Positions 48,196-56,557 of a stretch of DNA of 64,000 nt are shown here, in pieces. A program made the translations under genes and the position numbers. Numbering within the stretch: the first letter of the stretch is position 1; each line of letters opens with the position of its first letter. Origin of the DNA: Algoriphagus marincola DSM 16067 (GTDB taxonomy: Bacteria > Bacteroidota > Bacteroidia > Cytophagales > Cyclobacteriaceae); the NCBI RefSeq assembly GCF_000429405.1, contig NZ_AUBU01000001.1:62001-126000 (forward strand), given 5' to 3'. Below the pieces are notes generated by a model. It was not told the DNA's origin. It searched no databases and saw only the letters and a list, made by a program, of their open reading frames with translations.

Positions 48196-51012
48196 ATGAT
48201 GATTAAAAGTAGAATAATTGCGGCAGGGGTTTTCTTGCTGCTTTTTCTGAGTCTAGAAGGGCACGCTCAGCAAAAACGCTCTCTGACTCATGCGGACTAT
48301 GACGGATGGGAGAGCCTATCTTCTGACCGCATTACCAAAGATGGGAAGTGGGTAGGATATATGATCTCACCTCAAGAAGGGGATGCAAGACTGGAGTTGA
48401 TGCCCTATCGGGATCCCTCCAAAAAAATGATTATCCCTCGTGCATCAGGCTGGAATTTCTCTCCTGACGATGCTTTTGCCGTGGGGAAAATAGAGCCACA
48501 GTATGACTCGGTTCGTGTTTTGAAGCTTAAAAAGACCAAAAAGGATGAAATGCCTAAGGATAGCTTGTTCATCTATGATTTGGCTAAAGGCTCCATCGAA
48601 AAGCTAGCGGAGGTCAAATCATTTTCCATTCCTGAAAAGTCCGGAAGTTGGATTGCTATTCATTTTGAAAAGGAAAAACCTGCGAAAAAGGACCCTGCAG
48701 ACTCAACGGCAAAAGCTGAGAAGCCAAAGAAAACTGACGGAACAAAATTATTGGTTCGATCCTTGGATGGCTCGAAAAAGTATGAATTCGACCGGGTAAA
48801 GAGCTACGGTTTTTCGCCAAATGGAGACTTTCTTCAATTTGTCTTGGCAACAGAAGATACCTTAGATAATGCATCCATTCACCTGCTCAACCTTCATACT
48901 GGAGAGGAAACTAGCATTCATGAAGGCTTCACTGAGTATTCTAGGATGAAGTTTTCTCCAGCATCTAAGTTTTTGGCATTTGTGACCACAGACGATTCTA
49001 CCAAAGCTGAAAAGCCCTATTACTCCTTGATGCTTTATCAAACAGCTTCTCAAAACCTCGAAAAAATAGCCGATGAAAATTCTCAAGGAATTTTATCTGA
49101 TGCTAGAATCAGTCAGGATGAATCGATCGTGTTTTCAGAGGATGAAAAGTTACTCTTCTTCGGAGTGACCAATGATTACTTGGACTTTGCATACGAAAGC
49201 GACACCACCATTCTGGATGAAGACCGAGTAAGCTTGGATATCTGGGGCTGGCAGGATGCTGAAATCCAACCTATGCAATTGAGAAACAAGTCGAGAGAGG
49301 AAAAAAGAGCATACAAAGCGGTGATGGATATTTCTTCAAAGCAGATCCATCAGCTGGAAGACCGCGAGATTCAAAATCTGATTTTGCCTAGCAAAGTAGA
49401 AAATACCACGGCAATCGCATGGACAGATAGTCCGTATCGTCGAGAATACAGCTGGAATATTCAGATTGGTAGAGACATTTACTTGGTGGATTTCGAGACG
49501 GGTGAACGGACATTGATTGAGAAAGATGTGCCAGGCTATCCAAGTCTTTCTCCGGAAGGAAAATTCATCACTTGGTATGGCTCTCGGGACAGTTCTTGGG
49601 TCGCTTTTGATGTCGCAAATAAAAAGCGAATCAATCTGACGAAGGCGTTGGATGTGCCATTCTATGAAGAACTCCATGATTCTCCATCCCTACCAGGTTC
49701 ATATGGTACTGGAGGCTGGATGGCAGGAGATGCGGCTATCTTGATTAACGATCGTTATGATGTATGGAAGATTGATCCACGTAATCCCACTGCAGCTCTG
49801 AATATTACGAAAGGCGAGGGAAGAAAGAATAAGATCACATTTAGACGTCAATCTTTGGATCTTGAAGAGCGATTTATTGATCCGAAATCTGAATTGTATC
49901 TAACTGCATTCAACGAGCTTACCAAGGAATCCGGAATGTACAAGGGAGATTATTCTGGACAAACGCTTTCAGAAGTTTTGATGACTCCACACAGATACTA
50001 TGGATTGAATAAAGCGAAAGTGAGCGATCATTTGGTAATTCAGAGAAGCACCTATCAGGAAAGTCCCGACCTGTATATCACAGATTTGAAATTGAAGGAT
50101 ATGAAAAAGGTGTCAAACCTGAATCCTCAGCAAAGTCAGGTCAAATGGGGCAGCGTGGAGTTGGTAGATTATTTAGCCAATGATGGTACCCCACTGCAAG
50201 GATTGCTCTACAAGCCAGAGTATTTTGACTCGAACAAGAAGTATCCAATGATGGTATATTTCTATGAGCGAAACAGTGATGGATTGCATAATTATCGTTC
50301 TCCTGCACCTTCTGCTTCCACAATCAATATTCCTTATTTCGTAAGCAATGATTATGTGGTATTTGTGCCAGATATCAAATACGATTTAGGACTTCCGGGA
50401 CCTAGTGCCTACAACTGTATCATTCCAGGTGTACAATCTATTGTGGCAAAAGGATTTGTGGATGCGGATAATATGGCCATTCAAGGTCAGAGTTGGGGAG
50501 GCTATCAAGTTGCTTATTTGATTACCCAAACGAATATGTTCAAGGCAGCAGGAGCAGGTGCTCCCGTGGTAAATATGACCTCTGCCTACGGCGGAATTCG
50601 TTGGGGAACAGGGATGAGCCGAATGTTCCAATATGAGCAGACCCAGTCAAGAATTGGTGGTACGCTTTGGGAAAAGCCGATTTACTACATCGAAAACTCT
50701 CCACTATTCTTCATGGATAGAGTACAGACACCGGTATTGATCATGCACAATGATGAAGATGGAGCAGTGCCCTGGTACCAGGGGATTGAAATGTTTATGG
50801 CTTTGAAAAGACTGAATCAGCCTGCATGGCTTTTACAGTACAATGGAGAGGATCATAACCTTCGTCAACGCAAAAATCGAAAGGATCTATCTATTCGACT
50901 AAGTCAGTTCTTTGACCATTATCTGAAAGGTGCACCAGCTCCACTTTGGATGACAGAGGGACTGCCTGCTGTAGAAAAAGGAAGGACGCTCAAATATGAG
51001 TTAGAAGACTAA
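48196..51012 (+). CDS. Secreted S9-family prolyl-oligopeptidase-like peptidase
   Basis: 938 residues with signal peptide (about 1-24, ending GHAQ). A long beta-propeller-like N-terminal part (about 30-640) contains a low-complexity Lys/Glu/Asp stretch (about 155-180). The C-terminal alpha/beta-hydrolase has Ser766 in GQSWGGY, Asp855 in HNDEDGAVPW and His887 in GEDHNL. This is the large S9 branch common in Bacteroidota. It follows the M14 gene by 7 nt and ends at a strong terminator. Confidence 0.88.
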   Translation: MMIKSRIIAAGVFLLLFLSLEGHAQQKRSLTHADYDGWESLSSDRITKDGKWVGYMISPQEGDARLELMPYRDPSKKMIIPRASGWNFSPDDAFAVGKIEPQYDSVRVLKLKKTKKDEMPKDSLFIYDLAKGSIEKLAEVKSFSIPEKSGSWIAIHFEKEKPAKKDPADSTAKAEKPKKTDGTKLLVRSLDGSKKYEFDRVKSYGFSPNGDFLQFVLATEDTLDNASIHLLNLHTGEETSIHEGFTEYSRMKFSPASKFLAFVTTDDSTKAEKPYYSLMLYQTASQNLEKIADENSQGILSDARISQDESIVFSEDEKLLFFGVTNDYLDFAYESDTTILDEDRVSLDIWGWQDAEIQPMQLRNKSREEKRAYKAVMDISSKQIHQLEDREIQNLILPSKVENTTAIAWTDSPYRREYSWNIQIGRDIYLVDFETGERTLIEKDVPGYPSLSPEGKFITWYGSRDSSWVAFDVANKKRINLTKALDVPFYEELHDSPSLPGSYGTGGWMAGDAAILINDRYDVWKIDPRNPTAALNITKGEGRKNKITFRRQSLDLEERFIDPKSELYLTAFNELTKESGMYKGDYSGQTLSEVLMTPHRYYGLNKAKVSDHLVIQRSTYQESPDLYITDLKLKDMKKVSNLNPQQSQVKWGSVELVDYLANDGTPLQGLLYKPEYFDSNKKYPMMVYFYERNSDGLHNYRSPAPSASTINIPYFVSNDYVVFVPDIKYDLGLPGPSAYNCIIPGVQSIVAKGFVDADNMAIQGQSWGGYQVAYLITQTNMFKAAGAGAPVVNMTSAYGGIRWGTGMSRMFQYEQTQSRIGGTLWEKPIYYIENSPLFFMDRVQTPVLIMHNDEDGAVPWYQGIEMFMALKRLNQPAWLLQYNGEDHNLRQRKNRKDLSIRLSQFFDHYLKGAPAPLWMTEGLPAVEKGRTLKYELED

Positions 51013-51028
51013 GATAATCCCAAAAAAG

Positions 51029-51060
51029 AAGGCTGTCATCGAATTTGACAGCCTTTTTTA
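51029..51060. terminator. Bidirectional terminator between S9 peptidase and NTF2-like genes
   Basis: AAGGCTGTCA (51029-51038) pairs with TGACAGCCTT (51046-51055) and is followed by T4 on the plus strand; A-rich sequence on the left gives a T run on the minus strand as well. Confidence 0.85.
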
Positions 51061-51062
51061 TT

Positions 51063-51449
51063 TTAAGAGTAATCTTGAATTTTTGAAATCAATCCATCTT
51101 TAAATGTGAAAACTGATTTGCCTTTCAGGTTGATTTCTTCACCTTTTTTCAAGCTTCCATCCGGAAAATCTTTCCCAAGAATGGCATGATACTTCAAGTG
51201 AACTTCAGTGTAACGTGCCTGGTGAATATATTTTTCCGGTGATTGTTCCCGGGTTTCAAAAAAATCCAAGGCTTGAATAGCTTGCTTTTCAAATTCATCA
51301 ATTCCTTGGGTACTGTGAGTTATCTCTCCATTTGTATAATTTTCAAAGATTACATCTTTATGAAGAGGTTTTAGCATTCCCTTCACATCCTTTTGATTAT
51401 AGGAGCTGATATAGCTATCGATTAGTGTCTCTCTTTGTAGATTTAGCAT
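51063..51449 (-). CDS. NTF2/SnoaL-like small protein
   Basis: 128 residues. The fold pattern Y-I-S-S-Y-N-Q-K-D-V-K-G-M ... HKDVIFENYTNGE, and the C-terminal INLKGKSVFTFKDGLISKIQDYS are typical of SnoaL-like/NTF2 cone folds, used by isomerases, cyclases or simple binding proteins. No catalytic pair can be assigned with confidence. It is 16 nt downstream of thyA on the same strand. Confidence 0.75.
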   Translation of the reverse strand: MLNLQRETLIDSYISSYNQKDVKGMLKPLHKDVIFENYTNGEITHSTQGIDEFEKQAIQALDFFETREQSPEKYIHQARYTEVHLKYHAILGKDFPDGSLKKGEEINLKGKSVFTFKDGLISKIQDYS

Positions 51450-51465
51450 TGCACGAGATTCTTAA

Positions 51466-52260
51466 TTAGACTGCCACAGGAGCTTTGATATGTGGGTGCG
51501 GATCATAATTCACCAATTCGAAATCTTCGTACTTGAAAGCAAAAAGATCCTTCACGTCTGGGTTTATTTTCATCGTAGGGAGAGGCCTATGGTCCCGGCT
51601 TAGTTGGAGTTTGGCTTGCTCAAGATGATTCAGATAAAGATGAGCATCTCCAAAAGTATGAACGAAGTCTCCTGGCTCGAGGTCACATACTTGCGCTAGC
51701 ATCATGGTGAAAAGCGCATACGAAGCAATATTGAAAGGTACTCCCAAGAAAACATCTGCACTTCTTTGATAAAGTTGGCAGGAAAGCTTTCCGTCCGCCA
51801 CATAAAACTGGAAAAGGGTATGACAAGGCGGAAGAGCCATATTGTCTACATCGGCTACATTCCAAGCACTGACGATATGTCTACGACTATCCGGCTTATT
51901 CTTGATTTGCTCTACGAGTTTCTTGATTTGATCGATTTCACCGCCTTTGCCATCAGGCCAGTGACGCCACTGATATCCATAGACAGGGCCGAGGTCTCCA
52001 TTTTCATCCGCCCATTCGTCCCAGATGGATACTCCGTTTTCTTTCAGCCAATCAATATTTGTACTTCCTCTCAAAAACCAAAGAAGCTCGATGATGATGG
52101 AACGAAGGTGCAGTTTTTTTGTAGTCACCACAGGAAAGCCTTCAGATAGGTCAAATCGCATCTGATGACCAAAAATACTCAAGGTTCCTGTACCTGTTCG
52201 GTCCGTTTTCTTTGTCCCTTCATCCAAAATCTTTTGCATCAAATCGTGATACTGCTTCAT
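51466..52260 (-). CDS. thyA: Thymidylate synthase
   Basis: 264 residues from the ATG at 52260 (M-K-Q-Y-H-D-L-M-Q), the exact length of E. coli ThyA; an in-frame ATG 33 nt up is not needed. [19 protein letters not shown], catalytic Cys in [30 protein letters not shown] and [11 protein letters not shown] are present. It makes dTMP from dUMP using methylene-tetrahydrofolate. Confidence 0.97.
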   Translation of the reverse strand: MKQYHDLMQKILDEGTKKTDRTGTGTLSIFGHQMRFDLSEGFPVVTTKKLHLRSIIIELLWFLRGSTNIDWLKENGVSIWDEWADENGDLGPVYGYQWRHWPDGKGGEIDQIKKLVEQIKNKPDSRRHIVSAWNVADVDNMALPPCHTLFQFYVADGKLSCQLYQRSADVFLGVPFNIASYALFTMMLAQVCDLEPGDFVHTFGDAHLYLNHLEQAKLQLSRDHRPLPTMKINPDVKDLFAFKYEDFELVNYDPHPHIKAPVAV

Positions 52261-52384
52261 GGTCTTTGCTTCAAGTTTTAAATATTGATACAAGATAATA
52301 GCTTCCTCGGAAAATCTGAATCTCTACAAACAAAGGTGAAGCTTTCTGCTTATACTTGTCAGAGATTTGGACCAGCATTTCAGA

Positions 52385-54637
52385 ATGTTTTCAAAAAAAC
52401 AATCAAACATATTTCTCACGCTTTCAGGACTTTTTACCCTCATTCTGTTGATTTGGCGACCCGTTCCAAAGTTTGATTATGATTTTGAACAGTTTTTTCC
52501 GCAGGATAATGAAGCGCTGAGCTTTTATAAGAGTTACGCAGATATTTTCGGAGGGGACAATGATTACCTTCTTCTTGCTTTTGAAAATGATGACCAAGAA
52601 CTCTGGCAGCCTGAATTTCTTTCGAATTTCGAAAGTCTACAATCTCAAATTAAGGTCTTGGAAGGAGTGGATACTACCATTTCAGTTTTAGACCTAAGAG
52701 AGCCTCGAATTGGAGCTTTTGGAGTTCAGTTTAGACAGGTAGTCACTTGGGATGAAAGTCGGGTTAACTTAACCTTACCTAAAAGTCAGCTTGCAGGAAG
52801 TTTGATTTCTGAGGATGGCAATGCCTTGCTTTTGCTTGTAAAAAATAAAACAGGGATGAGTAAGGAGGCTGGGGATGTGCTTTACCAGGCTATTCGTGAG
52901 GAAATCGATGAGTCCGAATTAAAACTAAGAGCCGTTGCCGGTAAAATTCAAACTCAGGGAGATTTCGTAAAATTGATGCAATCCGAGTTCGGATTTTTCT
53001 TTGCCATTAGTTTGGTGGTCATGCTCTTGATCCTGACCTTGTTATTTCGATCCTGGTGGGGAGTGGTGATTCCTTTTGTGGTTCTCTTGATTGGGGTTTT
53101 GTGGGCTTTTGGTGTGATTCTTTGGATGGGAAAGCCCTTAGCCTTAATGTCTGTCATGCAACCAACCATTTTCCTGATAGTTGGGCTCAGTGCGTTGATT
53201 CACTTTTTTGTTCATTTGGTCAAGAAGCTTCAAGCCGATACAGATCAAAAGGAAGCGATTAGACATTCCTATAAGCAGCTTTTTATTCCGGTACTGTTGA
53301 CCATGATGACCACTGCCCTAGGATTCTTTTCCCTTTGGTTCACTTCCATTCCGGCTCTTCAGGATTTTGGATTGACCACTGCAATAGGGATTTTCATGAT
53401 CTTTTTGGCGGTGATAGGAATTAGCCCGGGACTCCTTTATTTGGTAAGCAAAAGCTTAAATGCCAGGCCTTTGAAAGCCAAACGGGTTGTCAGTTTGCGA
53501 ACATTCTTTTCCCTGATTTTAAAGCGAAGAAAAGTTATTGGGTTTGGCTTTCTGGCGATGAGTATCATTGCGGTTTTTTTAGGAATGAGAATTCCAATTA
53601 ATGGATACTTGCTCGATAACTTACCTTTTGACCATCCCATTCGAGAGGACTTTGGATATTTTGACAGTGAGTTTGGGGGATCAAATCCTTTCGAGCTTTC
53701 CTTGGAGCTAGGGACGGAGGCTGATACATTTTGGGATTATGAAGTTCTTCAGCAGGTCCAAAAGCTGGAAGAGGAATTGAATGAGGTTTTTGGAGAAAAT
53801 AAATTTATATCTCCCATCACACTCACAAAAACCCTTAATCAGGCTCAAAATCAGGGTGATGTGGATGCGTTTCGGTTTCCAAGTCGTGGTCAATTTATCC
53901 GTATGCAGCGGATTTTGAGGCAAGGCAGCGGCGAATTGGTAGAAGGACTCATCGATTCGACTGGGAGAATTTCTCGAATCAGTGGAAGATTGCCAGACTT
54001 CGGAAGTTATAAGATGCGAAACTTGAGATCTGAGCTAGATCGGTTTATCCAATCTGAACTGGACTCATCACTTTTGAAAACAAGATGGACAGGCACTGCT
54101 TTTTTGATTGATCAGGGTCATGAGTCGGTCACCTGGCAGATGGCGAGGGGCCTAGGGGTAGCATTTTTGTTGGTAGGGCTTATCGCAGGGATATTATTCC
54201 GCTCTTGGCGGATTTCATTTTTGCTTTTAATCCCAAATGTGATTCCACTTCTTTTAATGCTCGCAGTGATGTACTTTTTGGGTATAGAATTCAAGTTGAC
54301 TACCGCTATTTTATTCACGGTGGCATTTGGGATTGCTGTAGACGACAGCATTCATTTTATGACAAGATTCAGACTTGAACTAGGCTCCGGTAGAAGTTTC
54401 TTTTACGCCATGAAGCGGACGTTTTTAGAGACGGGAAAAGCCATTCTGCTGACTACCGTAGTCTTGGTGTCGGGATTTGTCTTGTTTGTATTGAGTGATT
54501 TTGGAGTGACTTTTTACTCCGGAGTACTCATTAGTTGTGCCTTGGTTTTTGCGCTCTTGGCTGACTTGATGCTACTACCGCTACTTCTCATTCCCATGAA
54601 GCGCGTTTGGGAAGGAAAACAAAACTCTGAGACTTAA
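52385..54637 (+). CDS. MMPL/RND-family transporter
   Basis: 750 residues from the ATG at 52385; an ATG at 52367 would add six residues. About twelve spans in two repeats: TM1 near 10-28, a large extracytoplasmic domain (~30-205), six-span bundle, second loop (~420-600) and second bundle with GIAVDDSIHFMTRFR, the MMPL/RND TM4-like Asp-Asp motif. The first bundle has VGLSALIHFFVHLVKKL at the matching place, without the Asp pair. Such proteins export lipids, hopanoids or hydrophobic compounds. 3' end overlaps the convergent gene by 4 nt. Confidence 0.83.
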   Translation: MFSKKQSNIFLTLSGLFTLILLIWRPVPKFDYDFEQFFPQDNEALSFYKSYADIFGGDNDYLLLAFENDDQELWQPEFLSNFESLQSQIKVLEGVDTTISVLDLREPRIGAFGVQFRQVVTWDESRVNLTLPKSQLAGSLISEDGNALLLLVKNKTGMSKEAGDVLYQAIREEIDESELKLRAVAGKIQTQGDFVKLMQSEFGFFFAISLVVMLLILTLLFRSWWGVVIPFVVLLIGVLWAFGVILWMGKPLALMSVMQPTIFLIVGLSALIHFFVHLVKKLQADTDQKEAIRHSYKQLFIPVLLTMMTTALGFFSLWFTSIPALQDFGLTTAIGIFMIFLAVIGISPGLLYLVSKSLNARPLKAKRVVSLRTFFSLILKRRKVIGFGFLAMSIIAVFLGMRIPINGYLLDNLPFDHPIREDFGYFDSEFGGSNPFELSLELGTEADTFWDYEVLQQVQKLEEELNEVFGENKFISPITLTKTLNQAQNQGDVDAFRFPSRGQFIRMQRILRQGSGELVEGLIDSTGRISRISGRLPDFGSYKMRNLRSELDRFIQSELDSSLLKTRWTGTAFLIDQGHESVTWQMARGLGVAFLLVGLIAGILFRSWRISFLLLIPNVIPLLLMLAVMYFLGIEFKLTTAILFTVAFGIAVDDSIHFMTRFRLELGSGRSFFYAMKRTFLETGKAILLTTVVLVSGFVLFVLSDFGVTFYSGVLISCALVFALLADLMLLPLLLIPMKRVWEGKQNSET

Positions 54638-55668
54638 TCTATCAATTGAAAAGTCGCTGAAACAGGATAATGATCCGAATAATCTACTTCTCGATGAGTG
54701 TCAAATTGGGTCGCTTTCAGATTTGGAGAGGAGAAAATATGATCTATGCGGAGGAAAAATAGTACCCGATTGTAAGTGAATCCAAATCCTTTTCCGGCGT
54801 CCTCAAAGGCATTGTTCAAATTTCGACTCAATCGAAAATAGCTATTGGAATAGGGGATTTCATTTAAGTCTCCCATCAAAATGATCGGATGGGGCGAGTT
54901 AATGATGTGTTGCTCCAAAACGTCAAGTTGCTGACTCCGGTAAAGACTGCCTTGATGAAGTTTTTTGAGAGTTTGTCGATAATTGGCTCTAACACCCTCG
55001 AGATCATCTAGATTTTCAGAGTTGATTTTCATGGACTCTAGATGGCAGTTGTAGATTCGGATCGTGTCTTTTTGGTAGAGGACATCTGCGAAAATCGCCC
55101 CATTGGTTTTTTTATTATCAAACACCTTCCCTTGGTTGACTATGGGTAAGGCAGAACTGATAGCGAGTCCATAGGATCTCCTGTCAGGTCTTCCTTCGAT
55201 GATTTCGTAGTAAATCTCCTTGTCATTCTCCTTTCCCAGTAAATTCACGGCATTGCGGGAGGGAGAGGTGTAGTCCTGATAAAACTCCTGAAATACCTTG
55301 ATCTGTGCTGGGTGCTCCTGAATCCAAGAAAAGATATTAGGATCAAACTCACCTCCGATTCTTCGCTTGTAGTCAAAGAGGTGAACATTATAACTCAGCA
55401 CACTTAGTCCTTGCTTACTATCATCGGTTAGGTTCCATTGCACAGTGATTTCAGCGAATCGATACCCTATTGCTAATGCAAAAAGCGGAATTAAAGCAGA
55501 TTTTTTCCAACTCAATGCTAAAATCAAGAACAAAAAAAGATTGGCTAGCCAAATGAGGGGAATAAAAAAGGGAATGAGGCCAACATACTGGAAATCACCT
55601 GGTCTGACATACACACTGCCGAATATCAGCAGGGAAACGAAAAAAAGCAGCCAAGCAAAATATCTCAT
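54634..55668 (-). CDS. Membrane-anchored endonuclease/exonuclease/phosphatase-family protein
   Basis: 344 residues from the ATG at 55668 (M-R-Y-F-A-W-L-L); the frame runs 84 nt further up without family resemblance. Three N-terminal membrane spans (about 1-85) precede a Mg2+-dependent EEP domain: LSVLSYNVHLFDY (Asn), VFQEFYQDY (Glu), GDLNEIPYS (Asp-x-Asn) and DHIFSS / YSDHYPVSATF (Asp-His). Substrate may be a phospholipid, nucleotide or DNA. Confidence 0.82.
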   Translation of the reverse strand: MRYFAWLLFFVSLLIFGSVYVRPGDFQYVGLIPFFIPLIWLANLFLFLILALSWKKSALIPLFALAIGYRFAEITVQWNLTDDSKQGLSVLSYNVHLFDYKRRIGGEFDPNIFSWIQEHPAQIKVFQEFYQDYTSPSRNAVNLLGKENDKEIYYEIIEGRPDRRSYGLAISSALPIVNQGKVFDNKKTNGAIFADVLYQKDTIRIYNCHLESMKINSENLDDLEGVRANYRQTLKKLHQGSLYRSQQLDVLEQHIINSPHPIILMGDLNEIPYSNSYFRLSRNLNNAFEDAGKGFGFTYNRVLFFLRIDHIFSSPNLKATQFDTHREVDYSDHYPVSATFQLID

Positions 55669-55825
55669 AAGGTGTGTAAAAGTATGAATCAAATTTTGAT
55701 TTTTATTAGCGCGCCACCCAACTTTGGGCTTGGCGAAACCGTATAGCAGCAAATGTGATGCAAAAACAAAATGATTTTACTTATTTGCTGCAAAACCTTT
55801 GATAAAAGATCAGGCAAGGATTTTG

Positions 55826-55833
55826 TAGCTTTG
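55826..55833 (+). promoter_or_regulatory. -7 box of the DUF2911 lipoprotein gene
   Basis: TAGCTTTG matches TAnnTTTG, 27 nt before the ATG at 55861. A TTTG at 55798-55801 is upstream, with a 24-nt spacer that is slightly long. Confidence 0.45.
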
Positions 55834-55860
55834 TTTTAACGAAAACTCCAACCAAATAAT

Positions 55861-56433
55861 ATGATGAAGAAACGATACGTTTTTCCTTTTGCAATGTTGA
55901 TTACGATGGTCATGGTAGCCTGTGGAGGCTCGAAAGAGGAAAGTTCCGAGGAGATGGATTCAATGGAAGTATCTGAATCCTCTGAAGCTGAATCTCGACC
56001 AAGTCCACTAGAAGTCAAAGAAGGGCAAATAGCCGGAAAGGCATTCAAGGTGCAATATGGATCTCCTGCGGTAAAAGGAAGAACCGTTTGGGGTGACTTG
56101 GTTCCCTATAATGTAGTTTGGCGTACCGGTGCCAACGAGGCGACTTTTGTAGATCTTTCTGAGGATATGACAGTTGAAGGCCAAAGCCTCAAAGCAGGTA
56201 AGTATTCTCTTTTCACCATCCCCAAAGAATCAGGAGCCTGGACTGTTATCTTTAATAGTGAATGGGATTTGGAGCATGGGCATTTTCAGTATGATGAAAA
56301 GCAGGATGTATTGCGGGTAGAGGTAACTCCATCTTGGGAAGAAAGCTCTCAAGAGCGCCTTGCAATTGATATCGAGGAGCCAGGCTTGGTCATTCGTTGG
56401 GAAAAGCTAAAACTTCCAATCAGTATTCAATAG
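55861..56433 (+). CDS. DUF2911 lipoprotein
   Basis: 190 residues. Lipoprotein signal ending MVMVACGG, an acidic Ser/Glu linker (about 24-50), then the DUF2911 core: YGSPAVKGRTVWGDLVPYNVVWRTGANEAT, followed by LKAGKYSLFTIP. The fold is a beta sandwich with no known activity. Two ATG codons in a row (55861, 55864) can start it. Confidence 0.87.
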   Translation: MMKKRYVFPFAMLITMVMVACGGSKEESSEEMDSMEVSESSEAESRPSPLEVKEGQIAGKAFKVQYGSPAVKGRTVWGDLVPYNVVWRTGANEATFVDLSEDMTVEGQSLKAGKYSLFTIPKESGAWTVIFNSEWDLEHGHFQYDEKQDVLRVEVTPSWEESSQERLAIDIEEPGLVIRWEKLKLPISIQ

Positions 56434-56452
56434 GAATTGATTTAAAGCAAAT

Positions 56453-56492
56453 AAAACCCTGATTTTATCCAAAGTCAGGGTTTTGCTTTTTT
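56453..56492 (+). terminator. Terminator after the DUF2911 gene
   Basis: AAAACCCTGA (56453-56462) pairs with TCAGGGTTTT (56475-56484), loop of 12 nt, followed by GC and six T. Confidence 0.8.
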
Positions 56493-56510
56493 ATAAGTAG
56501 CTGTCGAAGC

Positions 56511-56518
56511 TATTTTTG
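56511..56518 (+). promoter_or_regulatory. -7 box of the penicillin acylase gene
   Basis: TATTTTTG matches TAnnTTTG, 39 nt before the ATG at 56558; it overlaps an upstream in-frame extension and therefore supports the later start. Confidence 0.45.
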
Positions 56519-56557
56519 ATTTTGCTATATTGGCAATCTTTAAAACACCCGAATTTC